6,380 bases of DNA, from assembly GCA_937863625.1 (NCBI GenBank), contig CALMGO010000098.1:1-6380 (forward strand), read 5' to 3'. Origin of the DNA: an uncultured bacterium (GTDB lineage: Bacteria; Planctomycetota; DG-23; SLPQ01). The notes beneath the pieces were generated by a model. The model saw only the letters and a list, made by a program, of their open reading frames with translations, ran no database searches and had not been told where the DNA came from. The position numbers and the translations under genes are program-made. Positions 1 through 5,214 of this stretch are shown here, one piece after another; within the stretch, counting starts at the first letter, position 1; each line of letters starts with the position of its first letter.

Positions 1-18
1 GGCAAGACACATATCTTC

Positions 19-2328
19 TTACTCCAAAGGGACAAGCCCGAGGCGGACTCTTTCGGCGGCCACTGCGGCCTGGCCGAGCGAGATGCCGCCGTCATTTGTC
101 GGCAACTGCCTGTGAACGAGGACCCTGAAACGAGACGCGCGAAGCGCCGCGACGAGGCGGCGCAGGAGATAATCGTTTTGAAAGACGCCTCCGCCGAGCG
201 CGACAACGCCAAGGCCGGTTATTTCGCGGGCCCTCACGGCGGCAGCGGCGAGAAAAGCCGCAACTGCATTGTGAAAGCGCGCGGAGATCACATCCGGACT
301 GAACGCATTGACGACGTCTGTGGCAAGCGCGCGGATAAGCGGCGCTGGGTCTATTATAAACTTTTCGCCGTCCGGCTCAAGTGCAAAGGGATAGGCCTCG
401 TCCACGCCGCGCGCCGCACACGCCTCAAACTCAATAGCAGGCTGCCCCTCATACGTGGCGCTGTGCGCGACGCCGGCAAGGGAGCTCGCCGCGTCAAAGA
501 GACGGCCGAGGCTTGATGTCGGCGGGGAATTCACCTTGCGAGTAATCATCTGCGAGAGAAGAAGCCTTTTCTTATCGCCGAGGCGCGCCCAAAGCGGCAG
601 GCGCGACAGGATGGAGTCATCGTCGCCGAACGCGTTTAAGAGATGCGAGTACGCCGAACGGTCAGCGTCCTTTACCGCGGCGTCGCCGCCGGGAAGCGGG
701 ACATACGCGAGATGGCCGAGGCGTGTGTAATCAGAGAGAGACGTCTCAAAGACCTCGCAGCCCCAGACGGCCTTATCATCGCCGTAACCCGTGCCATCGC
801 AGGAGAGGCCGATGACGCTCTTGGAATATCCGCGGTCGGCCAAGACAGACGCAATATGCGCGTGGTGATGCTGAACCCTTACAACCGGCAGGCCGAGCGA
901 CAAGGCGTGTCTCGTCGAGACATACTGCGGGTGCATGTCGCATGCGACTACAGAGGGGCTGACCTCCATCAGTCGTCCGAGCGCGGCAATCGAGTCGCGG
1001 AAGTTGTCGACGGCGAGAGAGTTCTTCAAGTCGCCGATGTGCTGGCTGACGTAGGCGCGGCGGCCCTTGACGAGGGTGACGGTGTTTTTGAGTTCGCCGC
1101 CGACGGCGAGGATGTCGGCCTTTGAAGCGCGGCGAAGGATAACGGGGGCGGGAGCCCAGCCGCGACTTCTGCGTACGGGGTAGAGAGCGCCGTTAAAAAC
1201 ACGAACGACAGAGTCCTCAACGCGCACGTGTATGTCGCGGTCGTGCACAAGGAAGAGGTCGGCGATACCGCTGAGACGATTGACCGCTTCGTCGTTGTCC
1301 TTAGCAATGGGCTCTTCGGAGATATTGCCGGAGGTCATGACAAGCGCGGGATACGAAGCGTCCATGAGGAGGTGATGAAGCGGCGTGTACGGAAGCATGA
1401 CGCCGTAATATTTGGAACGGGGCGCAAGGGACGCGGCAAGAGCAGAGCGTTTTTTCTTATTGAGGAGAACAATCGGGCGCACGGGAGAGAGGAGGACTTT
1501 GGCCTCGGCGCGGGTGACACGAGCGACACGTGCGGCGGCGTCAATGTCGCGAACCATTATGGCGAAGGCCTTTTGTTCGCGGTGCTTTCGCCGCCTGAGA
1601 AGCGAGACTGCGTCTTCGCTGCCGGCGTCACAGGCGAGGTGAAAACCGCCGAGCCCCTTGATGGCGACAATCTTACCAGCGGCAAGCGCGGCGATGGTAT
1701 CTGCAACGGGGTCGCGGCTTTTGATGTGGCCACCTCTGGCATCGAGCAGAGTGAGGCGCGGGCCGCAAATGGGGCAGGCATTGGGCTGGGCGTGGAATCT
1801 GCGGGAGGCGGGGTTATCGTACTCGGCCTGGCATGAGGGGCACATCTGGAAGGCGTTCATGGTGGTGTACGGGCGGTCGTATGGGATGTCCAGGATGATG
1901 GAGTAACGGGGGCCGCAGTTGGTGCAGTTGGTAAATGGGTATCGGTAGCGGCGGTCGCCGGGGTTGCGGATCTCGGCGAGGCAGTCGTCGCAGGTGGCGC
2001 TGTCGGCGGTGACGAGGGCGCTTTTGGAAGCGAGGTGGCGGCTTTCGAGTATGCTGAACTGCGTGTCGCCGGTTGCGGGGATATCTTCGCGGCGGAGAGT
2101 GAGGATGGAGGCCAGAGGCGGCAACTCGGCGCGAAGGGCGGCAGCGAAACGGTCGAGGGAGGTTTGGGGGCCTTCGACTTCGATGGTGACGCCTCGGGAG
2201 TCGTTTAAGACAAAACCGGCGAGGGCCTCGCGGACGGCGAGCCGGTAGACAAAGGGGCGAAAGCCAACGCCCTGAACGGCGCCAGTGACTGTGAAACGGG
2301 TACGCTTTGGGGTCATGTCGGTCATCAT
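19..2328 (-). CDS. hypF: Carbamoyltransferase HypF, [NiFe]-hydrogenase maturation
   Basis: HypF uses carbamoyl phosphate and ATP to make the carbamoyl group that, passed to HypE, becomes the cyanide ligands of the [NiFe]-hydrogenase iron; it acts in the cytoplasm. All domains are present in order (numbering from the ATG at 2328, 769 aa, normal family length). The acylphosphatase domain has VQGVGFRPF at 18-26 with Arg24 and Asn42. Two zinc fingers have cysteines at 113, 116, 135, 138, 163, 166, 185 and 188, exactly the family spacing. A YrdC-like domain spans about 200-385 (KGLGGFHLACDA, TSGNISEEPI, HDRDIHVRVEDS). A Kae1/HypF C-terminal domain has VQHHHAHIASVL at 485-496, SCDGTGYGDD at 509-518 and ALGGGVFQN at 710-718. 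The frame stays open to 2433, but those 35 extra residues are repeat-derived and precede the conserved start. ATGs at 2328, 2325 and 2316 are all possible; none has a strong ribosome binding site. It ends in TAA. No other hyp gene is visible. Confidence 0.95.
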   Translation of the reverse strand: MMTDMTPKRTRFTVTGAVQGVGFRPFVYRLAVREALAGFVLNDSRGVTIEVEGPQTSLDRFAAALRAELPPLASILTLRREDIPATGDTQFSILESRHLASKSALVTADSATCDDCLAEIRNPGDRRYRYPFTNCTNCGPRYSIILDIPYDRPYTTMNAFQMCPSCQAEYDNPASRRFHAQPNACPICGPRLTLLDARGGHIKSRDPVADTIAALAAGKIVAIKGLGGFHLACDAGSEDAVSLLRRRKHREQKAFAIMVRDIDAAARVARVTRAEAKVLLSPVRPIVLLNKKKRSALAASLAPRSKYYGVMLPYTPLHHLLMDASYPALVMTSGNISEEPIAKDNDEAVNRLSGIADLFLVHDRDIHVRVEDSVVRVFNGALYPVRRSRGWAPAPVILRRASKADILAVGGELKNTVTLVKGRRAYVSQHIGDLKNSLAVDNFRDSIAALGRLMEVSPSVVACDMHPQYVSTRHALSLGLPVVRVQHHHAHIASVLADRGYSKSVIGLSCDGTGYGDDKAVWGCEVFETSLSDYTRLGHLAYVPLPGGDAAVKDADRSAYSHLLNAFGDDDSILSRLPLWARLGDKKRLLLSQMITRKVNSPPTSSLGRLFDAASSLAGVAHSATYEGQPAIEFEACAARGVDEAYPFALEPDGEKFIIDPAPLIRALATDVVNAFSPDVISARFHNAVAAFLAAAAVRAREITGLGVVALGGGVFQNDYLLRRLVAALRASRFRVLVHRQLPTNDGGISLGQAAVAAERVRLGLVPLE

Positions 2329-2369
2329 ATCGGCAACGCCGCCAAAGACAAGGCGGCGGCGCCGAGAAA

Positions 2370-2630
2370 GTCCCGACGAGCCGGGACAGGTGACAGTGGA
2401 GCTGTCCCGACACCCTCTCCCGACTCCCTCCACAGGCGGGTGAAGGTCGGGACGTTCCGCTCAGGCGGGTAAACTCGCCAAAGGCAAGGTAAAGGTCGGG
2501 ACAGTAGACAAACAGAGGCAAAGGCCAAGGCAAAAGCGGTCTCACGCAGAGGCGCAGCCCCTCGACAGGCTCGGAGTCCAAGCGTAGAGAATCCCGACAC
2601 CCGCCGCAGGCGAGGTAAAGGTCGGGACAG
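2370..2630. repeat. Cluster of GGTCGGGACAG-type short repeats, both orientations
   Basis: Near-identical copies lie at 2485-2504 (CAAGGTAAAGGTCGGGACAG) and 2611-2630 (CGAGGTAAAGGTCGGGACAG), with a shorter copy at 2436-2453 (GGCGGGTGAAGGTCGGGACG). Reverse-complement cores lie at 2370-2375, 2404-2411 and 2592-2598. They pair into stem-loops: GTCCCG 2370-2375 with CGGGAC 2382-2387; GTCCCGAC 2404-2411 with GTCGGGAC 2446-2453; TCCCGAC 2592-2598 with GTCGGGA 2621-2627. A different short repeat-like motif, CCTCGACAGGCTCGG, sits at about 2560-2573. Apart from these I see nothing coding in the 485 bases between the hypF start and the lipoprotein start. The left end of the cluster lies under the upstream extension of the hypF frame, which argues that the extension is not translated. 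The spacing is irregular, so this is not a CRISPR array. Confidence 0.75.
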
Positions 2631-2643
2631 GGCAGGCGCGAAA

Positions 2644-2659
2644 ATATTCATTGGAATAT
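2644..2659. repeat. Small AT-rich palindrome
   Basis: ATATTC at 2644-2649 and GAATAT at 2654-2659 form a perfect 6-bp inverted repeat around a 4-base centre. It is a notable AT-rich patch in GC-rich sequence, between the repeat cluster and the lipoprotein promoter, about 320 bases upstream of hypF on the other strand. It could be a regulator site or a chance palindrome; the sequence does not decide. Confidence 0.3.
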
Positions 2660-2695
2660 CGAACAGGAAGAATCCTGGCGGGGGCGGTTGAGGTT

Positions 2696-2716
2696 CGGGG
2701 GTGTGGATGTCCCCCG
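2696..2716. repeat. CGGGGG/CCCCCG inverted repeat upstream of lipoprotein promoter
   Basis: CGGGGG at 2696-2701 and CCCCCG at 2711-2716 form a 6-bp, all-GC inverted repeat with a 9-base loop. It ends 25 bases before the -35 box of the lipoprotein promoter. No T-run follows on either strand, so it is not a typical intrinsic terminator. An operator or insulating hairpin is possible but unproven. Confidence 0.35.
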
Positions 2717-2741
2717 TTATCGCCGCTTCGGCAGAACGCGC

Positions 2742-2770
2742 TTGAATGATTCGTTAGGGTGTCGTAGAAT
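2742..2770 (+). promoter_or_regulatory. Sigma70-type promoter for the lipoprotein gene
   Basis: TTGAAT at 2742-2747 and TAGAAT at 2765-2770 are separated by the ideal 17 bases; each hexamer matches the bacterial consensus at five of six and four of six or better. Transcription would begin near 2777, leaving a leader of about 37 bases before the GTG at 2814. It lies inside the longer open frame that starts at 2688, so it also supports the internal start. Confidence 0.65.
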
Positions 2771-2800
2771 CCTGCCATTTGCCAAGGCCCGAGTCCAGCA

Positions 2801-2806
2801 AGGGGG
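2801..2806 (+). promoter_or_regulatory. Ribosome binding site that sets the GTG start
   Basis: AGGGGG lies 7 bases before GTG 2814. It follows the promoter and precedes a lipoprotein signal peptide, so promoter, binding site and protein all point to the same start. Confidence 0.6.
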
Positions 2807-2813
2807 ACGCATC

Positions 2814-3329
2814 GTGGATAAGTGTCTGCGGATGACCATCTGTATCGCTGTCGTGATTCTCGCTGTCGGCTGCACGCTGAACAAGGACAAGAAGCGCGCC
2901 TACAACCGCGTCGCATTTGTATGCGGCCCTGCCTCGACCGCCAGCCCCGATATCGCAAACGAGATCCTCCGGGCAGCTGAGGCCACCATGCGAAAGGAAC
3001 TTCCGTACCTTGCCAGGGCGGATATACTCTATGATGCCGAATTTGACACCACAGGCACTGTGTCCATGCCCATCGTGCCCGATGCCGCGCGCAACTACGA
3101 CGGCGTCTTCAGTCTGCTCTACGAGAACAGCGATGCGCAGTCCAGCCTCGAAATCATCCTCATCGACACTCGCGGTGGAGACGTTGTCTGGAGGTATCTT
3201 CTCTCTAAGACGCCTAACAGGAGTCTCATGCGCATCTTTGACAGCGCAGGCGGCAACACCCACATCAGGCTCATCAAGTTCGGCACAATTACGCCAAAAG
3301 TGATAAACAAGGATTTCTACCGGCAGTAG
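2814..3329 (+). CDS. Small lipoprotein, function unknown (LpoB/CsgG-like fold suspected)
   Basis: A predicted 171-residue exported lipoprotein. From the GTG start the N-terminus is basic (DKCLRM), followed by a hydrophobic stretch (ICIAVVILAVG, 9-19) and lipobox LAVGC with the lipidated cysteine at 20. Residue +2 is Thr, not Asp, which in Gram-negatives would favour the outer membrane. The mature part begins with a short charged linker, then a beta-like strand RVAFV (32-36), a helix-like stretch, YDGVFSLLYE (95-104) and SLEIILIDTRGGDVVWRYLL (111-130). The 'IDTRGGDVVWR' type of strand-turn-strand is common in LpoB, CsgG and DUF4136-like lipoproteins, so a related cell-envelope role is an inference from pattern only. 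An ATG at 2832 is an alternative start but lacks the basic N-region. The gene is monocistronic, with its own promoter, and converges on the next gene. Confidence 0.82.
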   Translation: MDKCLRMTICIAVVILAVGCTLNKDKKRAYNRVAFVCGPASTASPDIANEILRAAEATMRKELPYLARADILYDAEFDTTGTVSMPIVPDAARNYDGVFSLLYENSDAQSSLEIILIDTRGGDVVWRYLLSKTPNRSLMRIFDSAGGNTHIRLIKFGTITPKVINKDFYRQ

Positions 3330-3527
3330 GAGTATCTCGTAATTTCGGAGACATTATACTTTCTTCCAGGGCCCCTTCGGGTGGTGAGGGTATCCGGGCA
3401 ACGCTACTCCTGCAATTGTGGCCATGGCGGGAATACTATCCCGAAAGCGATGAAGCGTCAATATGGTCACGCGCGGTAATTCAGTAAGGCGTCCGCGAAG
3501 ACTACCGTGCTGCGTAACTGTCAATTC
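3330..3527. other. Convergent intergenic spacer, nothing recognised
   Basis: This separates the ends of the plus-strand lipoprotein and the minus-strand unknown gene. I looked for a shared terminator. A CCC-TTC-GGG run at about 3373-3381 gives only a three-pair stem with no T-run, so no terminator is called. GC content falls here towards the lower-GC genes to the right. Confidence 0.4.
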
Positions 3528-4103
3528 TCAGTCAAAGTACCGCCGATGCTTCACCACTTCGGAGACCTGAATTGCTTGCCGGCAGAAAGCGGTAACATAC
3601 TTTATGAGAGAGACCTCAAAAAAGGAACCGAAGGATTGCAGTTTTTCGAACGCTCTTTGCTTGTCCAAGTCTGAGTGAAAGAGGTCTGCGTTGAGTACGA
3701 CGTCACAGACATCACGCGGCGAGTACAGGTTCTTGGCTTGTTCGTTACCCAAGTCAAACGCTATGCCGTGTTTCTCCATGCTCTGGAGGTTGCGTCTGAT
3801 TATCTTGAGCTGGCGTTGTTCCTCGTCCGGAGAAAAGCGGCTGAGAATCTTGAGGATTCTGTAAACGTTGGTCGGCTCATTTGTGAGCCAGAGCTTGCGA
3901 AAAACCGCCATGAATGAGCGAAAATCGTCTCGGTCGTAGACGGGAACACCTCCTTCGTACGTGCCGTCAGGAAGCATCTTGGACCAAATGGTGTGGTCTT
4001 GCTTCGGAATGTCCTTCACAAAACGCGCTTCGAGAATCTCGTCGCAAGTTTTGCAGTAGAGTTTAAGCGCTACCTTGTCCTGTTCAGAAAGCATCGCAGT
4101 CAT
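3528..4103 (-). CDS. Hypothetical protein, 191 aa, not recognised
   Basis: I do not recognise this protein. It is soluble-looking, rich in charged residues and probably mostly helical, with no signal peptide or membrane segment. Visible features are a CxxC pair (Cys17, Cys20), an acidic/aromatic stretch YDRDDFRSFMAVFRKLW (56-72), NEPTNVYRILKILSRF (75-90), then a basic region and a C-terminal helix-like part ending KHRRYFD. A single CxxC is not enough to call a zinc site. The ATG at 4103 is chosen because GGAGG lies 5 bases upstream; the frame extends to an ATG at 4142 without a binding site. The base composition is lower in GC (25 of 60 in 3601-3660) than hypF or the PHP gene, which suggests transfer. 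The neighbour at 4294-4899 has the same orientation and similar composition, but a 190-base gap with a promoter separates them. Confidence 0.8.
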   Translation of the reverse strand: MTAMLSEQDKVALKLYCKTCDEILEARFVKDIPKQDHTIWSKMLPDGTYEGGVPVYDRDDFRSFMAVFRKLWLTNEPTNVYRILKILSRFSPDEEQRQLKIIRRNLQSMEKHGIAFDLGNEQAKNLYSPRDVCDVVLNADLFHSDLDKQRAFEKLQSFGSFFEVSLIKYVTAFCRQAIQVSEVVKHRRYFD

Positions 4104-4108
4104 GTCAA

Positions 4109-4113
4109 CCTCC
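4109..4113 (-). promoter_or_regulatory. Ribosome binding site that sets the start at 4103
   Basis: The minus strand reads GGAGG, then five bases, then ATG 4103. The upstream in-frame ATG at 4142 has no such site, so 4103 is preferred. Confidence 0.65.
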
Positions 4114-4122
4114 GTCGTCGTC

Positions 4123-4185
4123 CTACGGCTTGACGGCACCATCGGCGCTCCGAGCCTCGTCCGGCTGCGGTGGGGTCAGAGACAT
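4123..4185 (-). CDS. Possible 20-codon leader ORF, perhaps leaderless
   Basis: The minus strand has an ATG at 4185 opening a 20-codon frame that begins MSLTPPQPDE and stops with TAG at 4123-4125. That start is about 8 bases after the -10 box of the promoter at 4193-4201, so the predicted transcript would begin at or one base before this ATG. The frame ends 19 bases before the start of the 191-aa gene and is not in frame with it. It could be a leaderless leader peptide affecting the next gene, or chance: 20 open codons are common in GC-rich DNA. Confidence 0.2.
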   Translation of the reverse strand: MSLTPPQPDEARSADGAVKP

Positions 4186-4192
4186 GGTGCGC

Positions 4193-4201
4193 ATTATAGC
4201 A
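4193..4201 (-). promoter_or_regulatory. Extended -10 promoter for the 191-aa gene
   Basis: Read on the minus strand, this is TGCTATAAT: a perfect TATAAT (4198-4193) preceded by the TGN extension. The best upstream partner, CTGGCA at 4223-4218, matches four of six -35 bases but is 19 bases away; extended -10 promoters often need little -35 contact. Start of transcription is predicted near 4186, giving a leader of about 83 bases. The promoter lies between the two low-GC genes, so the downstream one can be transcribed alone. Confidence 0.6.
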
Positions 4202-4293
4202 GTGGAGACACATGGGATGCCAGTATTCCATACGCACGCGAGGCATCCGGGAAGTCGACGGGCGGTGAAACTCGGTGGCCGTTGGTCAGGCCG

Positions 4294-4899
4294 CTACAGC
4301 CACAGGCAGTTCAACTCGATTCGTGAGGTCCAAAGGTCTTCGCGTCGAAACGAAGTTTTAGACTTCTGCAATGCAAGGAGAGATAGAAGCGATTCCTGGA
4401 CTGTCTCGTACTCCTTGCGACTGATTGAATAGGGCGATTTCCTCAGGATTTCATTTATGCGGTCTTTGCCATCTAACTCGATATCCGGGCTGTGCAAGAC
4501 GGCAAATACTCTCCTGTCGAGAGGCAAGTATAACTCGGGCCAAAGGACACGGAAGCGCTCCGTCTTCATCAACTGGTGCATGAATGTATCAAGCAACTTG
4601 GCGGCGACGGCCTCGGGGATGTTACCCTCTGCGCCCATGCGCTTATGCTTGACCAGCCATCGAGCGAGGTCTCGACACACCTTACGGTGCCAGTTCCGAT
4701 AGTCGTCAGCAACTACTGCGAGGTTATCCCAGAGAGCGCGAATAGGGAACTCTTCTGCGAAGAATGTCTCGGTCTTTTTCTTCGCCTCCTTCTTCAATAT
4801 CTGGTGTCTGCCGCGCATCATGCTGCCCGGCCATGCCATGCGGGCGGTTTCCGTCGCTATGAATTTGAGATAGTCGCCTATGTTCTGAGGGAGTGACAT
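4294..4899 (-). CDS. Hypothetical protein, 201 aa, not recognised
   Basis: I do not recognise this protein. It is basic and probably all-helical, without signal peptide or membrane segment. The N-terminal half has a lysine-rich stretch (LKKEAKKKTETFF, 35-47). A helix-like block follows: WHRKVCRDLARWLVKHKRMG (70-89). The middle has LLDTFMHQLMKTERFRVLW (102-120) and LYLPLDRRVFAVLHS (123-137), whose mixed conserved-looking aromatic and charged residues look like a folded domain. The C-terminus ends in a serine/leucine-rich helix and SRIELNCLWL. The ATG at 4899 has AAAGGAG 8 bases upstream, the best ribosome binding site in the window, so the start is secure. The GC content is low (25 of 60 in 4741-4800), matching the 191-aa gene and unlike the flanks. 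No convincing promoter was found upstream. Nucleic-acid binding is possible from its charge, but that is a guess. Confidence 0.82.
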   Translation of the reverse strand: MSLPQNIGDYLKFIATETARMAWPGSMMRGRHQILKKEAKKKTETFFAEEFPIRALWDNLAVVADDYRNWHRKVCRDLARWLVKHKRMGAEGNIPEAVAAKLLDTFMHQLMKTERFRVLWPELYLPLDRRVFAVLHSPDIELDGKDRINEILRKSPYSISRKEYETVQESLLSLLALQKSKTSFRREDLWTSRIELNCLWL

Positions 4900-4907
4900 T
4901 GTGCTTG

Positions 4908-4914
4908 CTCCTTT
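4908..4914 (-). promoter_or_regulatory. Strong ribosome binding site for the 201-aa gene
   Basis: The minus strand reads AAAGGAG followed by eight bases and ATG 4899. This fixes the start of the 201-aa gene. Confidence 0.7.
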
Positions 4915-4989
4915 GACAAGGTATACGCCCCCCGCAACGCGGATGCACGCGAAAGCCGGCGCGGACTGTACATACTACCGCAATGCTCT

Positions 4990-5008
4990 GGAAATTCGCG
5001 AGAATTCC
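4990..5008. other. Small hairpin with GCGA tetraloop; otherwise empty spacer 4915-5020
   Basis: On the plus strand GGAAATTC and GAATTCC can pair around a GCGA loop, a GNRA-type tetraloop, with one bulged A. It lies upstream of the 201-aa gene and just past the predicted terminator of the PHP gene. It has no T-run. No coding frame, promoter hexamer pair or known RNA was recognised in the surrounding bases 4915-5020. Confidence 0.3.
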
Positions 5009-5020
5009 CGGAAGACTCTC

Positions 5021-5057
5021 AGAGAAACCCTGATCTATTAGCGAGGATAGATCAGGG
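5021..5057 (-). terminator. Probable intrinsic terminator of the PHP gene
   Basis: On the minus strand CCCTGATCTAT (5057-5047) and ATAGATCAGGG (5038-5028) form a perfect 11-bp stem with an 8-base loop, followed by TTTCTCT (5027-5021). The stem is only about half GC and the T-run is interrupted, so efficiency may be moderate. It lies downstream of the PHP stop codon at 5215-5217, and the inverted-repeat element at 5061-5159 now sits between them. Without that insertion the hairpin would begin about 51 bases after the stop codon, a normal distance. Confidence 0.5.
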
Positions 5058-5060
5058 GCT
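5054..5060. repeat. Left copy of 7-bp direct repeat AGGGGCT (putative target duplication)
   Basis: AGGGGCT here is repeated exactly at 5160-5166, directly abutting both ends of the 99-bp inverted-repeat element. The first four bases also belong to the stem of the terminator hairpin. Confidence 0.5.
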
Positions 5061-5159
5061 AAATTAGGGACACAATACTATTGAAGATGGATGCATGTCA
5101 TTATGGCCGAAGGGGTTACGGAATTTGGGCATTTGGTGAAAGTATTGTGTCCCTAATTT
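5061..5159. mobile_element. 99-bp MITE-like element with 19-bp perfect terminal inverted repeats
   Basis: AAATTAGGGACACAATACT at 5061-5079 is the exact reverse complement of 5141-5159. The 61 bases between have no coding frame of note. Both ends abut AGGGGCT (5054-5060 and 5160-5166), which looks like a 7-bp target-site duplication; the CT/AG ends of that duplication extend the inverted repeat to 21 bp. Size, perfect arms, lack of a transposase and flanking duplication fit a miniature inverted-repeat transposable element moved by a transposase encoded elsewhere. The alternative is a REP-like palindrome spread by an IS200-type (Y1) transposase, which would make no duplication; the AGGGGCT pair would then be chance. 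In the PHP transcript it would form a long 19-21-bp stem. Confidence 0.65.
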
Positions 5160-5166
5160 AGGGGCT
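5160..5166. repeat. Right copy of 7-bp direct repeat AGGGGCT (putative target duplication)
   Basis: Identical to 5054-5060. Removing 5061-5166 restores a continuous sequence in which the terminator hairpin runs directly into the GC-rich 3' flank of the PHP gene, the expected empty site. Confidence 0.5.
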
Positions 5167-5214
5167 CGGCGCAGGTGAGGCAAGCATCGATAAAGCTCAG
5201 GGCGATTTCGGGGG

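Noticed and set aside
112..1836. Long plus-strand open frames under hypF (for example 112-516, 643-1125, 1228-1836)
   Set aside because: They are antisense to a complete, motif-verified hypF in GC-rich DNA, where antisense frames stay open by chance; they have no recognisable motifs.
1814..2581. Minus-strand frame of 255 codons overlapping the hypF 5' end
   Set aside because: It is very rich in Arg and Pro, typical of a shifted frame in GC-rich coding DNA, and it overlaps the acylphosphatase and zinc-finger region of hypF.
2370..2630. CRISPR array
   Set aside because: Repeat copies are in both orientations, of unequal length and irregular spacing, with no uniform spacers and no cas gene.
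2325..2651. Minus-strand frame of 108 codons through the repeat cluster
   Set aside because: Its product repeats itself (LSRPLPRLRRV and LSRPLPCLWRVY) because it reads through the DNA repeats; no ribosome binding site.
2688..2813. Longer start for the lipoprotein at ATG 2688
   Set aside because: The promoter at 2742-2770 lies inside it, and it would bury the signal peptide 42 residues from the N-terminus.
3369..3400. Terminator between the convergent genes
   Set aside because: Only a three-pair CCC/GGG stem without a T-run on either strand.
4913..4918. Perfect TTGACA on the plus strand
   Set aside because: No -10-like hexamer at 16-18 bases downstream (AACGCG there) and no plus-strand gene follows; it overlaps the ribosome binding site of the 201-aa gene on the other strand.
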